A stretch of 64,000 bases of DNA. Origin: Petaurus breviceps papuanus. Its lineage: Eukaryota; Chordata; Mammalia; Diprotodontia; Petauridae. The notes beneath the pieces were generated by a model that was not told the DNA's origin, made no database searches, and saw only the letters and a program-made list of their open reading frames with translations. Positions 54,547-64,000 of this stretch are shown here, one piece after another. The stretch is taken from contig JAMXIF010001194.1 in the NCBI GenBank assembly GCA_028583685.1, positions 2,415,415-2,479,414 on the forward strand, given 5' to 3'. A program made the position numbers and the translations under genes. Every line of letters begins with the position of its first letter. The stretch's first letter is position 1.

Positions 54547-54708
54547 CTCCCATCCTTCAATGTGGGACTGCAGCTGTTCCAAGGCCTCCAGTTTCTCCAT
54601 CTGCCTCTTGGTCTCATTGATATTGGTGCAGACAGTCTTCATGGCCTGCAAGGCACTCTGGACAGCAGGATGGTCAGGGTGCTTTCCTGGAGTCCTCTTT
54701 GCCAGTTC
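54547..54708 (-). CDS. PREX1: PREX1 exon: C-terminal end of the DH (Rac GEF) domain
   Basis: 162 bases, phase 0 at both ends, 54 codons from [10 protein letters not shown] to SHIEGWE, matching human residues 208-261 as I recall them. Acceptor is tctctacctcag, donor gtagagcc. It carries the last DH helix, including Asn in TNINETK. That Asn aligns with N238, one of the two residues (E56, N238) classically mutated to kill GEF activity, so the Rac contact is kept. One difference from recalled human sequence is Ser to Thr (VCTN). The donor lacks G at +5 (gtagag), which makes it weaker than most others here. The preceding DH exon is beyond the right edge. Confidence 0.96.
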
Positions 54709-55194
54709 CTGAGGTAGAGAAAAAGATTAACCAAATGACCCTAAAGCTTCCTCAAGTTACCCATTGTGAGTTCAACCTTCTGCTAATTCTTCTCTCTGGA
54801 AGGAGAGGAGAATAAAGTCCAGTCCTCATGGAGTCTCCAGTCCGATTGAGCAGATGCTGGAAGGGCATTCTATGGTATAAGGTCCCTTCCAGTCTTAAAT
54901 CCTAGGGTGGCAGGAGGATCCATGAAATGACTCTGAACAGATGACAGACCAGAGAAGCAGAGTATGCTGTGCTCATAAATGTTTGCTAACTCCCATGATC
55001 AGAGGTGGCTCAGCATGCCCCTGAACAACAGGGTCACTCCACACATGAGCTGGTCACAAAGGAAACACTGTCTAGGTCGGGGGTAGGGGCAGGAGGGGAA
55101 CACCTGAAGCCTCAAGGCCACAGGTGGCCCTCTACGTCCTCAAGTGAGGCCCTCTGAATCCAAACTTCACAAAACAAAACCCTGGTGAGAAAGG

Positions 55195-55436
55195 TAGGAG
55201 ATCCAGAAGACAGAACACTATGCCTGAAGGCAGAAAGACCTGAGTTGAAATCTGACCTCAGATACTTCTTAACTGTATAAAGCTGAGCAAGTCATCTAAC
55301 CTTAGTTTGCCTTAGTTTCCCCAACTATAAAATGGAGTTAATAATAGCACCCTTCTCCCAAGGTTGTTGTTGAGAATCAAATGAGATAATAATATTTGTA
55401 AAACACTTAGCACAGTGCCTGGTACATAGTACACAT

Positions 55437-55467
<31 letters not shown>

Positions 55468-55470
55468 AGC
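55195..55470 (+). mobile_element. MIR-type SINE ending in (CA)n
   Basis: acctgagttgaaatctgacc, aatggagttaataatagcac, aaggttgttgttgagaatca, cacagtgcctggtacatagt, then a CA run at 55437-55467. Confidence 0.85.
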
Positions 55471-55499
55471 TGATAATGTTGTTGTTACTGTTACTGCTG

Positions 55500-55935
55500 C
55501 TGCTACCGATGATAATATTAGCCCAGGCTGTCAGACAAGAAATGAGTGAGTTTCAAGTTAAAAGGGAGGTGCCCGGACAAGGATAGAAGCCATTTCACTC
55601 CAATAATACCATCTGTCATTAAGCCCAACTAAGAGTTATGAGAGAGACCCTTGGAGATGTTTATCTAAACAATCCTGCAAAAATCAGAGAGCTGAAGAAG
55701 TCACCTAGCTTGGAAATACCTGTAAAAATGTGAAGTTCCAAGGACCAAGACTGCTACCTTTGTTTTTCTCTTTCCTTTTTTTAAAGCAATCAACCAACAA
55801 GCATCTGCCACCATTCAGGAAACATTCAAGAAAAGGTAAATTTTCTTTCACTGTCTAACATAGGTACATACATATTTTTACTAGTCTCTTTGCATTACAC
55901 AATTTTGATTTCATCAGAGCTGAAGTTTCTTTAGG
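55500..55935. other. Intron, nothing recognised
   Basis: No named repeat or exon; an L2-like phrase near 55790-55830 (aatcaaccaacaagcatctg) may be a short reversed end. Confidence 0.4.
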
Positions 55936-55939
55936 TTGG

Positions 55940-56095
55940 AAATTCTTAACCTGGACTAGTCCGTGAATTCATGTCTTAAATATTTTTATAATTAGATTTT
56001 TTTATTATCTTAAATATTTTATTTGATGTATTTAAAAACATTATCCTGAAAAGGGATCCAGAGTGTCACCAAACTGCCAGAAAAGGTTAAGACAT
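55940..56095 (+). mobile_element. hAT-like DNA transposon (ttaagaaccc-ended family)
   Basis: aaattcttaacctggactag, atttgatgtatttaaaaaca, gtcaccaaactgccagaaaa, ggttaag. Confidence 0.6.
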
Positions 56096-56665
56096 TTAGA
56101 TACTTCAGCTGATTCATCATAGTGATCTACTGGTCTTATGATTCCCTCCATAAAAACAATTCCAAAATGTTTTGCTTTGGAAGACTCAGAAAATCCCTTT
56201 AATTCTGCCCAGCCTGAAGCTTTATGACCACATCTGAAGACCACATTTTACTTCAATTTTGCTTTGAACATTTCCAATGGTCTTCAGCCAGAAGCTATGA
56301 AACCATAACAAGTCCTGACGAGACCCATTTACTGAGTATAGAGCTTGTCACTAGACCTGTGCTAGAGAAAACTGAGTCCCTGGAAGGACACAGGACACAC
56401 CCGTGAAATGGTTAAAGGACAGCACAAGACTACAGAGAATCAAATGCCAAATTGTAGCAGCAGATCATAAGAATAAAAGAAGTTCATCAAAGGAAGAAGT
56501 CAAGAGGGACTGCAAGTAGTGAAATGGTTTCCAGGCAACAATAAGGCTCATGGCAGCAAGTGAATATGTTGCTACCTGGAATAAGCAGCCCTACTAAGTC
56601 AGTCAATCTTGACTGTCAATAAATGAACAATACAGAATGTACTTTTTATTTAGCATAATAAATAA
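56096..56665. other. Intron, nothing recognised
   Basis: No family I can name. Open frames on both strands near 56041-56406 have no recognisable domain. Confidence 0.4.
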
Positions 56666-56669
56666 CATC

Positions 56670-56920
56670 ATTTCATATTAACACGGTGTTTGATAGTTCA
56701 TAAAGTGATTTATGTATCATCTCATCTGATCCTCAGAACAACCCTGGGAGGACTGGGGGGTGGGGGTGGGAGGGGTGGGGGGGGGAGTAGCCTATGGAAG
56801 ATCTAGTTTCAAATCCCACCTCTGACATTTACTATCTGTGTAAGCTTAGGAAAGTCACTTAGATGCTCTGAGGCTCAGTTTCCCTATCTGTAACATGAGG
56901 GGGTTTACAATAAACATGAA
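56670..56920. repeat. MIR tail (-), G-rich run, MIR (+)
   Basis: tcataaagtgatttatgtat and cagaacaaccctgggaggac (minus). G-rich 56744-56787. Then aaatcccacctctgacattt and tcagtttccctatctgtaac (plus). Confidence 0.6.
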
Positions 56921-56924
56921 GGTA

Positions 56925-57845
56925 AATGATTTTGAAAGACTTCAGATATCTGACCAGACAGGTAACCAATCAGGTTCTACTTGAAGAGATAAGTAAAAAG
57001 AAGGAATTGGTGAAGTTTTATCATGTATTCAAAGGCAACAAGAAAGAATCATTTCATGAGATACATGGTCATCTTATACTGCAGTGCTGATGAGGAGCAT
57101 TTGCAAAAACACTACCATGAAGTTCATGTAGGACATCTGTTGGCAAAGATGAAGAGGTAGAGAATTTCTATTTGATACAACCTTCCAAATTAAATTAACA
57201 TATGCTTTGATTAAATTAAACAGTTCCAATCTGACCAACAAAATTAAGTTTTTAAGGCAGAAAAATGGGAAATGGATAAAAGAACAGATATCACCACAGA
57301 TTATAATCATTTCCTAAGGAAGCTAACCCAATGTAAATCACTCACCAGAATAAAAGACACTCAAAATAGTCTAGATACCACATCAGCCAGGAATCACTGG
57401 AGCTTCTTGCCAAGGAAATATGACAGACAAGGGGCAACACTGCTTTAGAATATAAACTTGTCTGTCAGTGCTTATAGAAGAGGTTGGTAGAAGATCATGA
57501 GCAATGCTGACTCATAAAAAAGCAAAAAGTGAGTAGGAGAAAAGAATTTTAAAGAAAACTTGATGAGAAAGCCATATAAGTCAGATCATCCCAAGAACGG
57601 AAAAGGTTGAAACTAAGACGACAAAAACAGACAAAAAGTGAAAAGATCTTTAAATATTTTACAACAAATTGTTTTTCCATTATTGTAAGTAAAGCCATCA
57701 TATTTAAACTCTGATATCATGGCTCTGATGTGCTTATAGAAGAGAGGAAGGCCAATGCAAATGCACATAGATGAGAGATGGAATGATATGTTCAAAGAAC
57801 TGCAAACAAACCAACATAGTGGGATAACAGATAGTGCAAATAGAA
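56925..57845. other. AT-rich intron, nothing recognised
   Basis: About 900 bases without a named element. A-rich on the plus strand; probably old transposon-derived DNA but unproven. Confidence 0.4.
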
Positions 57846-57849
57846 GTAA

Positions 57850-58800
57850 AATATAAGAAGACTAGAAATTTTAGTATGAAAAGGGCTTATGAAGAGCTTT
57901 AAAGGCTCCACAGGTTTTTATATTTGATCCTGAAGGTGACACAGAGCTAGCTATCAGAGTTCACTGGGCAGGAGAGATGACACAGTCAGACCTACTCTTT
58001 AGAAAATTCACCTTAGCAGCTGAGTGGAAGACAGGTTGGATGGGTGATAGACTTGAGGCAGGAAGACCACTTAGAAGACTATTTCAAGCATTTAAACAAG
58101 AGGTTTGACGAGGGTTGTGATTGTGTGAATAGAGAGAAAGGGAAAGAGAAGAGGGAGGATCTAGGACATGGGAAGATTTGAATGAGCCAATGCAGAATGT
58201 AGTTAGCAGAACCAGGAAAACAATTTATACTGTAAAATTTTTTTAAAAAGCAAACCCTAATCAACATAATGATTAAACATTATTACCAAAAGACAGATGA
58301 TGAAGAATGCTATCTGTCTCCTGACCAAGCTGATCTAAGTATGTAGAATGAGACACATATTTTTGTAATAAGACTCTATTGACATGTTTTGTTTTACGCT
58401 GCCCATGTTAGAAAGGTTTTTCTTTTCCTTTTCAAATTGAGGGAGGAGATAGGAGGAAGAGAAAATAAATGCTTATTAATGGAAAAAAATACAATTTAAC
58501 TACATATATATATAAGCTAAAATCCTCTTTTGAGGGACACTCACAGTTAGTGGGTGTAACATGGCTGAAGGACCAGGAAAGGAGTCTAAGAGAGATACAA
58601 TTAGGAAAAACAGGAGAGAACAATGTTACAAAACCCAGAGAGGAAAGAGTAAGGGGAGTGGGGGATGGGGATATAAGGTAGCAAATGCTGCAATCAAGTC
58701 AAGAAGACTCAGGATGGAGGACAGGGAAGTGAAACTGAATGTGGTCTCCAGAGATTTGCTCTTGATGGGTTGGAAACACAAATACCAGCTCAAGCATGGG
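57850..58800 (-). repeat. L2 LINE split by an L1-like 3' end
   Basis: Left arm 57850-58178: tttatatttgatcctgaagg, gatgacacagtcagacctac, aggcaggaagaccacttaga. Right arm 58515-58800: gcaaatgctgcaatcaagtc, aagactcaggatggaggaca. Confidence 0.7.
58180..58500 (+). mobile_element. L1-like 3' end, degraded
   Basis: agttagcagaaccaggaaaa, aaaagacagatgatgaagaa, aattgagggaggagatagga, aataaatgcttattaatgg A-rich end. More diverged than the L1 copies at 26368 and 30697. Confidence 0.55.
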
Positions 58801-58929
58801 AAGTGAAATTAGTCTAAGTGATTAAAAAAAATTTTTTTAATTTTAAAAACAAAATCCAGGAACAAAATGATAGCCATTGATACAAGTGTGATACCATTCT
58901 GTACCCCTACCTGGTTCACAGAACAAATA

Positions 58930-59260
58930 AGAGGGAGGGGCCTTAGCATACAGAATATCCAAGCTCAGAGGAGCCTTGGGAGAGCATCTCCTGTAAGTAC
59001 TAATGTTGGAGATGAGGAAACTGAGACCCAGAAAGAAGAAGTGACTTACCCAATTTCACCCAAGCAGAAAGTAGCAGAGCAGGAATTCCATATCAGATCA
59101 TCTGATTCTAATTCTAATACCACTAAACCACACCACCTCCCTCCTCTCCTCAGTTTTAGGCATTAGTGGGCACCTGCTACATGCCATTCGTTGTGCTAGG
59201 TACAGGGGATACCTCCCACCCAGTACTATTAATTTGCCTGGCATAGAAGAGGAGACTCTC
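58930..59260 (-). repeat. MIR3-type SINE then L2 3' end
   Basis: 58930-59145: ggagatgaggaaactgagac and ctgattctaattctaatacc. 59162-59260: gtgggcacctgctacatgcc, gtgctaggtacaggggatac. Confidence 0.7.
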
Positions 59261-59289
59261 TAGATCAAATCAGAGGATAACATGAGGCG

Positions 59290-59520
59290 AATAATTTCTA
59301 TTTCTATACTATTTTCATTTTGACAAAGTACTTCCCTTACAACAATGCTATTAAGGAAACTGGATGAATATTCTTACATCCAGTTTCCTGAGGAGAACAT
59401 TGAAGCTCAGAGAGTTCAAGTGCCTTGTCTGGGGTCACATAGCTAGTAAACATGGAAGCCAGACCTAGAAGCCAGGTCTCTTGATTCCAAGATGCTCTTT
59501 TTCCTCTACCAAACTGCCAC
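59290..59520 (-). mobile_element. MIR SINE containing a perfect hairpin
   Basis: aacaatgctattaaggaaac, ttgtctggggtcacatagct, ggtctcttgattccaagatg. The hairpin at 59354-59389 replaces the usual 'ccccattttacagatg' part. Confidence 0.7.
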
Positions 59521-60179
59521 AGAGACCAAATGGCCCTGGGGAATCTCCAAAGTCTCATTCCAAACTAGAGATACAGCCTCATCTTCCACTCTATAATACA
59601 GTGACAGGTGGAACACCGGACCAGAAGTCATGGGTTCTAGTCTTGCCACCAACCCTGGGTAAAACTATATCCCTCTCTTCTAGGACTCTTCTACAATAGT
59701 GGGCTGAGTAGCACTATGCAATGGGACCACCCTAGAAATGGAATAGCATTGGCTATTGCCTCGGGGGTCAAGTGGGAAGACAGTCAAAACTCTCTTCTGC
59801 ATCACCCATTGAAGCATAAATAATAACTCACAGGAGGAAGCCACATTTTACTGAGAAGTAATCTGAGACTCAAGAATACTTGGGAACCTCCACGGTCTGA
59901 TCCCAACATGACTCTCTAGCTTTAGTAAATGGATGGATGACAAACTCAGCCCCAGGATCATCTAGCTAGTACCAAGCTTCCTGAGAGTCCCACTTGGAAC
60001 TCTATCCCAGGTTCTCCCCTTATACAACTTATAGTCTAAATTGTGGAGACAGAATTCACAAAGAGAACGGTCAAGAATGAAACTGTATTTCTGACTCTGG
60101 AGAGCTGCTGCGTTCAGAAAAGGGCTCACTAGAATGGATCCAGGTAGCCTTCTTGGAAGGAGAGGAGGATCTTGATCTG
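59521..60179. other. Intron, mostly unassigned
   Basis: A MIR3-type piece is possible at 59600-59700 (agtcatgggttctagtcttg); nothing else recognised. Confidence 0.4.
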
Positions 60180-60960
60180 GGTCAAACACTGAGTAGTAGA
60201 AAGGAGTTGGATTTGGAGTCAGAGGACCTTGGTTCCAATTCTTGTTCTGTATGTTACAAAATGCGTAACCTCAGGCACGTCATCACCTCTCGATGGGCCT
60301 TTATCTGTAACATGAGAGTTTTGTACTATGTCAAAAGCTCTAAATCTATGGTCCTCTGGAAGGATGCATCTGTCCTGGAGTCTCACAGTTTCTACTAATC
60401 CTCACCTGAAGAGGATGAACCACAAAAAGTGGCTGCTGTCAGACTGACGTAACTACTACACACAGATCATGTACCAAATGGCCATCAGGTGGAGACAGAG
60501 AGCAAGAATTTCCAAACCCAGGTTAAACACTTGCCTGAGGATGGGGAAAGGAGGTAATCATAGATTTAGACCTGAAAGGTGCCTTAGGAATCACCGAATT
60601 CAACTCCTTCCAATTTTATAGATGAGGAAACTGAAGCCTAACATTGCTAAATGACTTGCTCAGTGGATAAGAAAGTAGCAAAGTCAGAATTAAAACCCAA
60701 GTCTAAACTCCAAACCTACTACCCCTTTCCATGATATCATCCTTTGAGGAAGAGTACATTCCTATAGTGCTTTTCAGTTACAAAGCGCTTTCCTCATAAG
60801 ACTTTTGTGAAGTAGATAGTATATGTAACAACCATCTTACAGATAAGAAAAAGTTCAGAGAAGTAAAGTGACCTGCCCAAAGTACAGCAGGAAGAAGATA
60901 AGGACCTGATCCCAGGTTTTCTGACTTCCAAGCCCACTGTCCATTTAACTACACTAAAGC
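60180..60960. repeat. MIR3-type (+), MIR3-type (-), MIR (-)
   Basis: 60180-60360: gtcagaggaccttggttcca. 60555-60735: atagatgaggaaactgaagc. 60760-60960: tacaaagcgctttcctcata, ttacagataagaaaaagttc. Confidence 0.7.
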
Positions 60961-61159
60961 TGACCCAAAGAGAAGCTTCTAAGAGGAGACCTGCTCCCAC
61001 TGTAGTTCTCTTCATACCAAACCAAAGCTCCTCCTTCCCACTCCCACCCCTAATACCAAAGACAACAAACTTGACCCTGTCCCTCCTCAATCTTGCAAGA
61101 GAGCAAATCCACTGATTCTCTTCCCTCTTCAGCATGCCTGAGGAGTTGATAAGCATTAG

Positions 61160-61745
61160 TTTTAGAAAAGTTAGGTGATTTGTTCACAGACGCACAATAA
61201 GTCTAAGCTGGAAATAGAACCAAAATGCCCCCAGACAGTCAAGTCTCCTCAAGTCCACCCATTTCCTGCTTCAGAATGCTATTTGAAAAGCAAATACATA
61301 CAACTACCGAAATCCCACCACCCACATCCTGGCTAGGCTCCTGATGGAGCCAGACAAAAGATTTCTGAATGGAAGTAGCGTCCCTAATTTTAGAAAATAA
61401 ACAGAAGGAAGTGGCCAACTGTTCTATAGCTCCAACTAGGGCAGAAAGAATAGAGAACTGGGCTCCAACAGCAGCAGGAAGGTTTTAAGACAGCTATGTT
61501 AAAGAACTAATAGGGGCAATCATTAAATACTTGAATGTATTCCCAATGGAATAGCGAATCTTAGAGCTGGGAAGAACCACAGAGAGATTATCTGGTCTCA
61601 ATCCATTTTAGTGAGGAGAAAACTGAGGCTTGAGAAAGGATGAGTGACTTGTCCATTGACAGAGGCCTTCACTGGCAGAGCTGAGATCAGAAACTAGATC
61701 TCTTGATATCAAGATCCAGTGCTGTTCCAAACAGCCTCACTAGTT
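61160..61745 (-). mobile_element. MIR3 fragment and MIR3-type SINE
   Basis: Fragment at 61160-61250 (gttcacagacgcacaataag). Fuller copy 61545-61745: cttagagctgggaagaacca, gaggagaaaactgaggcttg. Confidence 0.6.
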
Positions 61746-61749
61746 TCTG

Positions 61750-62425
61750 TGGTTTCAGAGAGTAGCTAAATATTAGGGTTTCTAAGAAGAGAGGATGTAC
61801 CCTCACTGTAGAGGATATTACACCAATTCATCTGGGCCTGTGGGCAAGATGGCTTATCTGTCCTCCAATAATATTTACAAAGAAAGCACCCAGACCTCAA
61901 CTTGGTCTTAGACATAATTCTCCAAAGATACATTCCCTGATCAAGAGGCCTAGGTTTATAAGACATTAAGATCAGGCTAGGTATCCCCAGTACACAGACA
62001 ACCGAGACTTTATTTCAAAAGCAAAACAAAATAAACTAAGAGTGTTTTCCTGATTAATTTTTCCCTCTCCAAGATACTGACTGACCATAAGAAGAAGATT
62101 AGGAAAGGAGGAAAGGGAAGAAAGGAAAAAAGCTAAAGGGAAGAATAAAAAGAAGTTAGAAAAGGAAGAAAGAGATGGAAAAGGACAGAAAGACAATGAG
62201 GCAAGAACTTAGAATTTCAGTGAAACCAAGCCCTACTCCCTATTAACTTTTTCCTGGGGGATGTACCACAGACAAGGTTTGAGCCTCAAGGCTCTACTCA
62301 GTTGTCCAGCCAGCTTGAGAAGTGTATCCCACCTTAAAAGTAGCTATCCCAATAAGGACAGGAGCACTGTTCTATGGATCTCCCCATTTATCTCTGTTTC
62401 CCAAGGGGACACCATCATCATATGC
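61750..62425. other. Intron with a 115-base polypurine tract
   Basis: No named repeat. 62090-62205 is almost all A/G on the plus strand, hence polypyrimidine in PREX1 pre-mRNA. Confidence 0.6.
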
Positions 62426-62429
62426 AGTA

Positions 62430-62615
62430 TATAAGGGGTTTTTTAAATTATAAACATATTCACATCTGATACTCATAATAACCCCATGGGGCAAGTAATT
62501 AAAGCAGTATTAACCCCAGAAGAAACTAAGTCTCAGAGAGGTTATTACTTCTCAGTGGTCAGGATTTAAGCCGAGGTTTCTCTCAACACCAAGTCCAGCC
62601 CTCTTTGTACTATAA
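62430..62615 (-). mobile_element. MIR SINE, degraded
   Basis: tcataataaccccatggggc and gaagaaactaagtctcagag. Confidence 0.6.
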
Positions 62616-63039
62616 AACTCTTTCTGACCAATATTTCTTGTGGCTTTCCCTATCCCTCAGGTCTGTGAGTCTGTCCTGTGTCTAAATAAGTGAGAATATG
62701 TTGAAGATGAGATGAGAAGGTATTTCCTCCCCACTCTCTCCATCCACCCAAAAAAAAGCCCAGGAACCATTCACTTCTGAGAGGAATAAGACAATACCAT
62801 ATTTGCAATCTGCCAAAAAGCAAACTGTCTAGGAATAGATCCATGGTATGGCAATTATAAGCAGATCACATGCAAATGATTTAATAACTTTCTTGGCTAT
62901 TTCATTATTCTGGATATGACAGGCAAAAACTCGAAGATTAGTCATTTCCCTGAGCCAAGGAGAAACAGGATCATAGGTTTAGAGCCTGAGTAAATGTCAA
63001 TTTCTCATCTCCAAATTTAATTCCCAATTTGGCACTCAT

Positions 63040-63260
63040 AATACCATAGAATTTAGAGCTAGAAGGGTACTTAAGAGATCACCTAGTCAGTTCTCAAACT
63101 TTTAGGTCTCAAGACCCCTTTACACTCTCAAAAACTACTAAAGGCCACCCCCCACCAAGAGTCTTTGTTTATGTGTATAGCTATCTAAATTTATCATATT
63201 AAAAATTAAATTATCTTAGTATTATTATGAAAAGAGTTTTGAACTCACAGACCCCCTTAA
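63040..63260 (+). mobile_element. MIR3 tail (-) then hAT-Charlie-like end (+)
   Basis: 63045-63090: aatttagagctagaagggta. 63090-63200: tctcaaacttttaggtctca, agacccctttacactctcaa, accaagagtctttgtttatg is a Charlie-type terminus pattern. 63201-63260 is AT-rich. Confidence 0.5.
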
Positions 63261-63365
63261 AGGGTCTCAGGGATCTCCAGAAGTACCCATATCCTAGCAG
63301 AGGGATCTTTTATACCTGCATTCTAAGGCTTCTTTACAACTCTAATATTCTATTTTATTCTTTTT

Positions 63366-63600
63366 TAGTGGCAGGTAGTGGTGCAGTAGATAAGAGTTCG
63401 GGATCTAGAGTCAGGAAGTGCTAACTTCCAATGCAGCTTCTGACACTTGTTACTATATGACCCTGAAAGTCATTTAACCTCACCTATAAAATGGGGATAA
63501 TAATAATACCTACCTTACAGGGTTGTTGTGAGGATCAAATGAAATAATATTTGTAAAAATTTTGCCAGGAACACAGGAGGGGCCTAATAATGCTTATAAC
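63366..63600 (+). mobile_element. MIR-type SINE, full length
   Basis: ggcaggtagtggtgcagtag, aaaatggggataataataat, ggttgttgtgaggatcaaat, ggggcctaataatgcttata. Confidence 0.85.
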
Positions 63601-63604
63601 CTTC

Positions 63605-64000
63605 CCTGCCCACCATGCCCCTTATGTGTGTTAAGGTCCTGTCAAAATATAAAACTGTGTGTTCTGTGGTTAATTCCTTGTAGCGCTAACATACTATGAT
63701 TCTATATACACCAAACAAAACGTCTTCCTCCAGCCAGTGTCTGGTACAGAGGCAGCTTTCAATATATTTTTGATTAATGATTAAAAACCCTTAATCATCA
63801 GACTCAGAATCTCCTTCACACTTCCCTCTTCAGCATAGCTGAGGGGATGAGCTGCTTCACACTCTTGCCATAAACCCATTACCTGCTCACCACTGACAAA
63901 CAGGAGGTGTGACCCAACCAACATTATACAATGGCAGTGGGCAGGATGTTAAAAAAATAAACAACCTCTCAACCCAGAGAGGCAAGATGGAAAGGCAGAT
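63605..64000. other. Intron, nothing recognised
   Basis: Ends the window. 'gccagtgtctggtacagagg' near 63735 may be an L2 remnant. No exon seen. Confidence 0.4.

Overview
This is a marsupial genomic window: vertebrate intronic DNA with small exons on the minus strand. The marsupial call rests on tRNA-headed CORE-SINEs of the WSINE/Mar-1 kind (gcagctaggtggcgcagtg heads, RTE/Bov-B-like 'tggcaaagatactggagtgg' tails), a marsupial-type L1 3' end, and abundant L2, MIR and MIR3-type copies. No bacterial, plasmid or phage signature is present. The species cannot be fixed; an Australian lineage is plausible from the WSINE-like copies.

One host gene is recognisable: PREX1, the PIP3- and G-beta-gamma-activated Rac guanine nucleotide exchange factor. 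Nine consecutive coding exons run right to left (54708 down to 11932). All have AG/GT boundaries, their phases join without a break, and together they make 1044 coding bases, equal to human residues 208-555 by my recollection of the human protein. They encode the end of the DH (catalytic) domain, the whole PH domain, DEP1 and the start of DEP2. The 5' exons (start codon, most of DH) lie beyond the right edge. The 3' exons (rest of DEP2, PDZ pair, IP4P-like half) lie beyond the left edge, so the whole window is probably PREX1 gene body.

Layout: 1-11.9 kb is intron after the DEP2-start exon, dominated by L2, MIR and a dimeric SINE. 11.9-25.0 kb carries five exons (DEP2 start, micro-exon, DEP1 end, DEP1 middle, PH-DEP linker). 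25.0-37.3 kb is a large intron with long L2 copies, an L1 nested in L2 and a degenerate G-poor array. 37.3-38.3 kb holds two PH exons separated by a 676-base intron. 38.3-47.9 and 48.1-54.5 kb are repeat-rich introns on either side of the first PH exon. 54.7-64.0 kb is the intron upstream of the DH-end exon.

Repeat naming: 'WSINE-type' is a tRNA-headed SINE ending aattgcc-tccaaaa. 'SINE-B' is my label for a related subfamily with a gtaagagcacc head and aattgctt-A tail. 'Mar-1' is a CORE-SINE with an RTE-like tail. 'MIR' has an L2-like tail. 'MIR3-type' has a CR1/L3-like tail (cccttccagctct, attctatga). Names and boundaries are by eye, usually good to about 10-20 bases.

The most interesting observations are: two PREX1 splice acceptors that sit directly against 3' ends of an ancient L2 and an ancient MIR; a donor lacking G at +5 in the DEP1-end exon; a SINE dimer inserted as one unit inside an older Mar-1; tandem expansion of CR1-like SINE tails; a diverged G-poor array of about 100-base units; and a strong G-quadruplex motif on the transcribed-sense strand. 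I found no convincing endogenous retrovirus, and no sign of a new gene system beyond PREX1.
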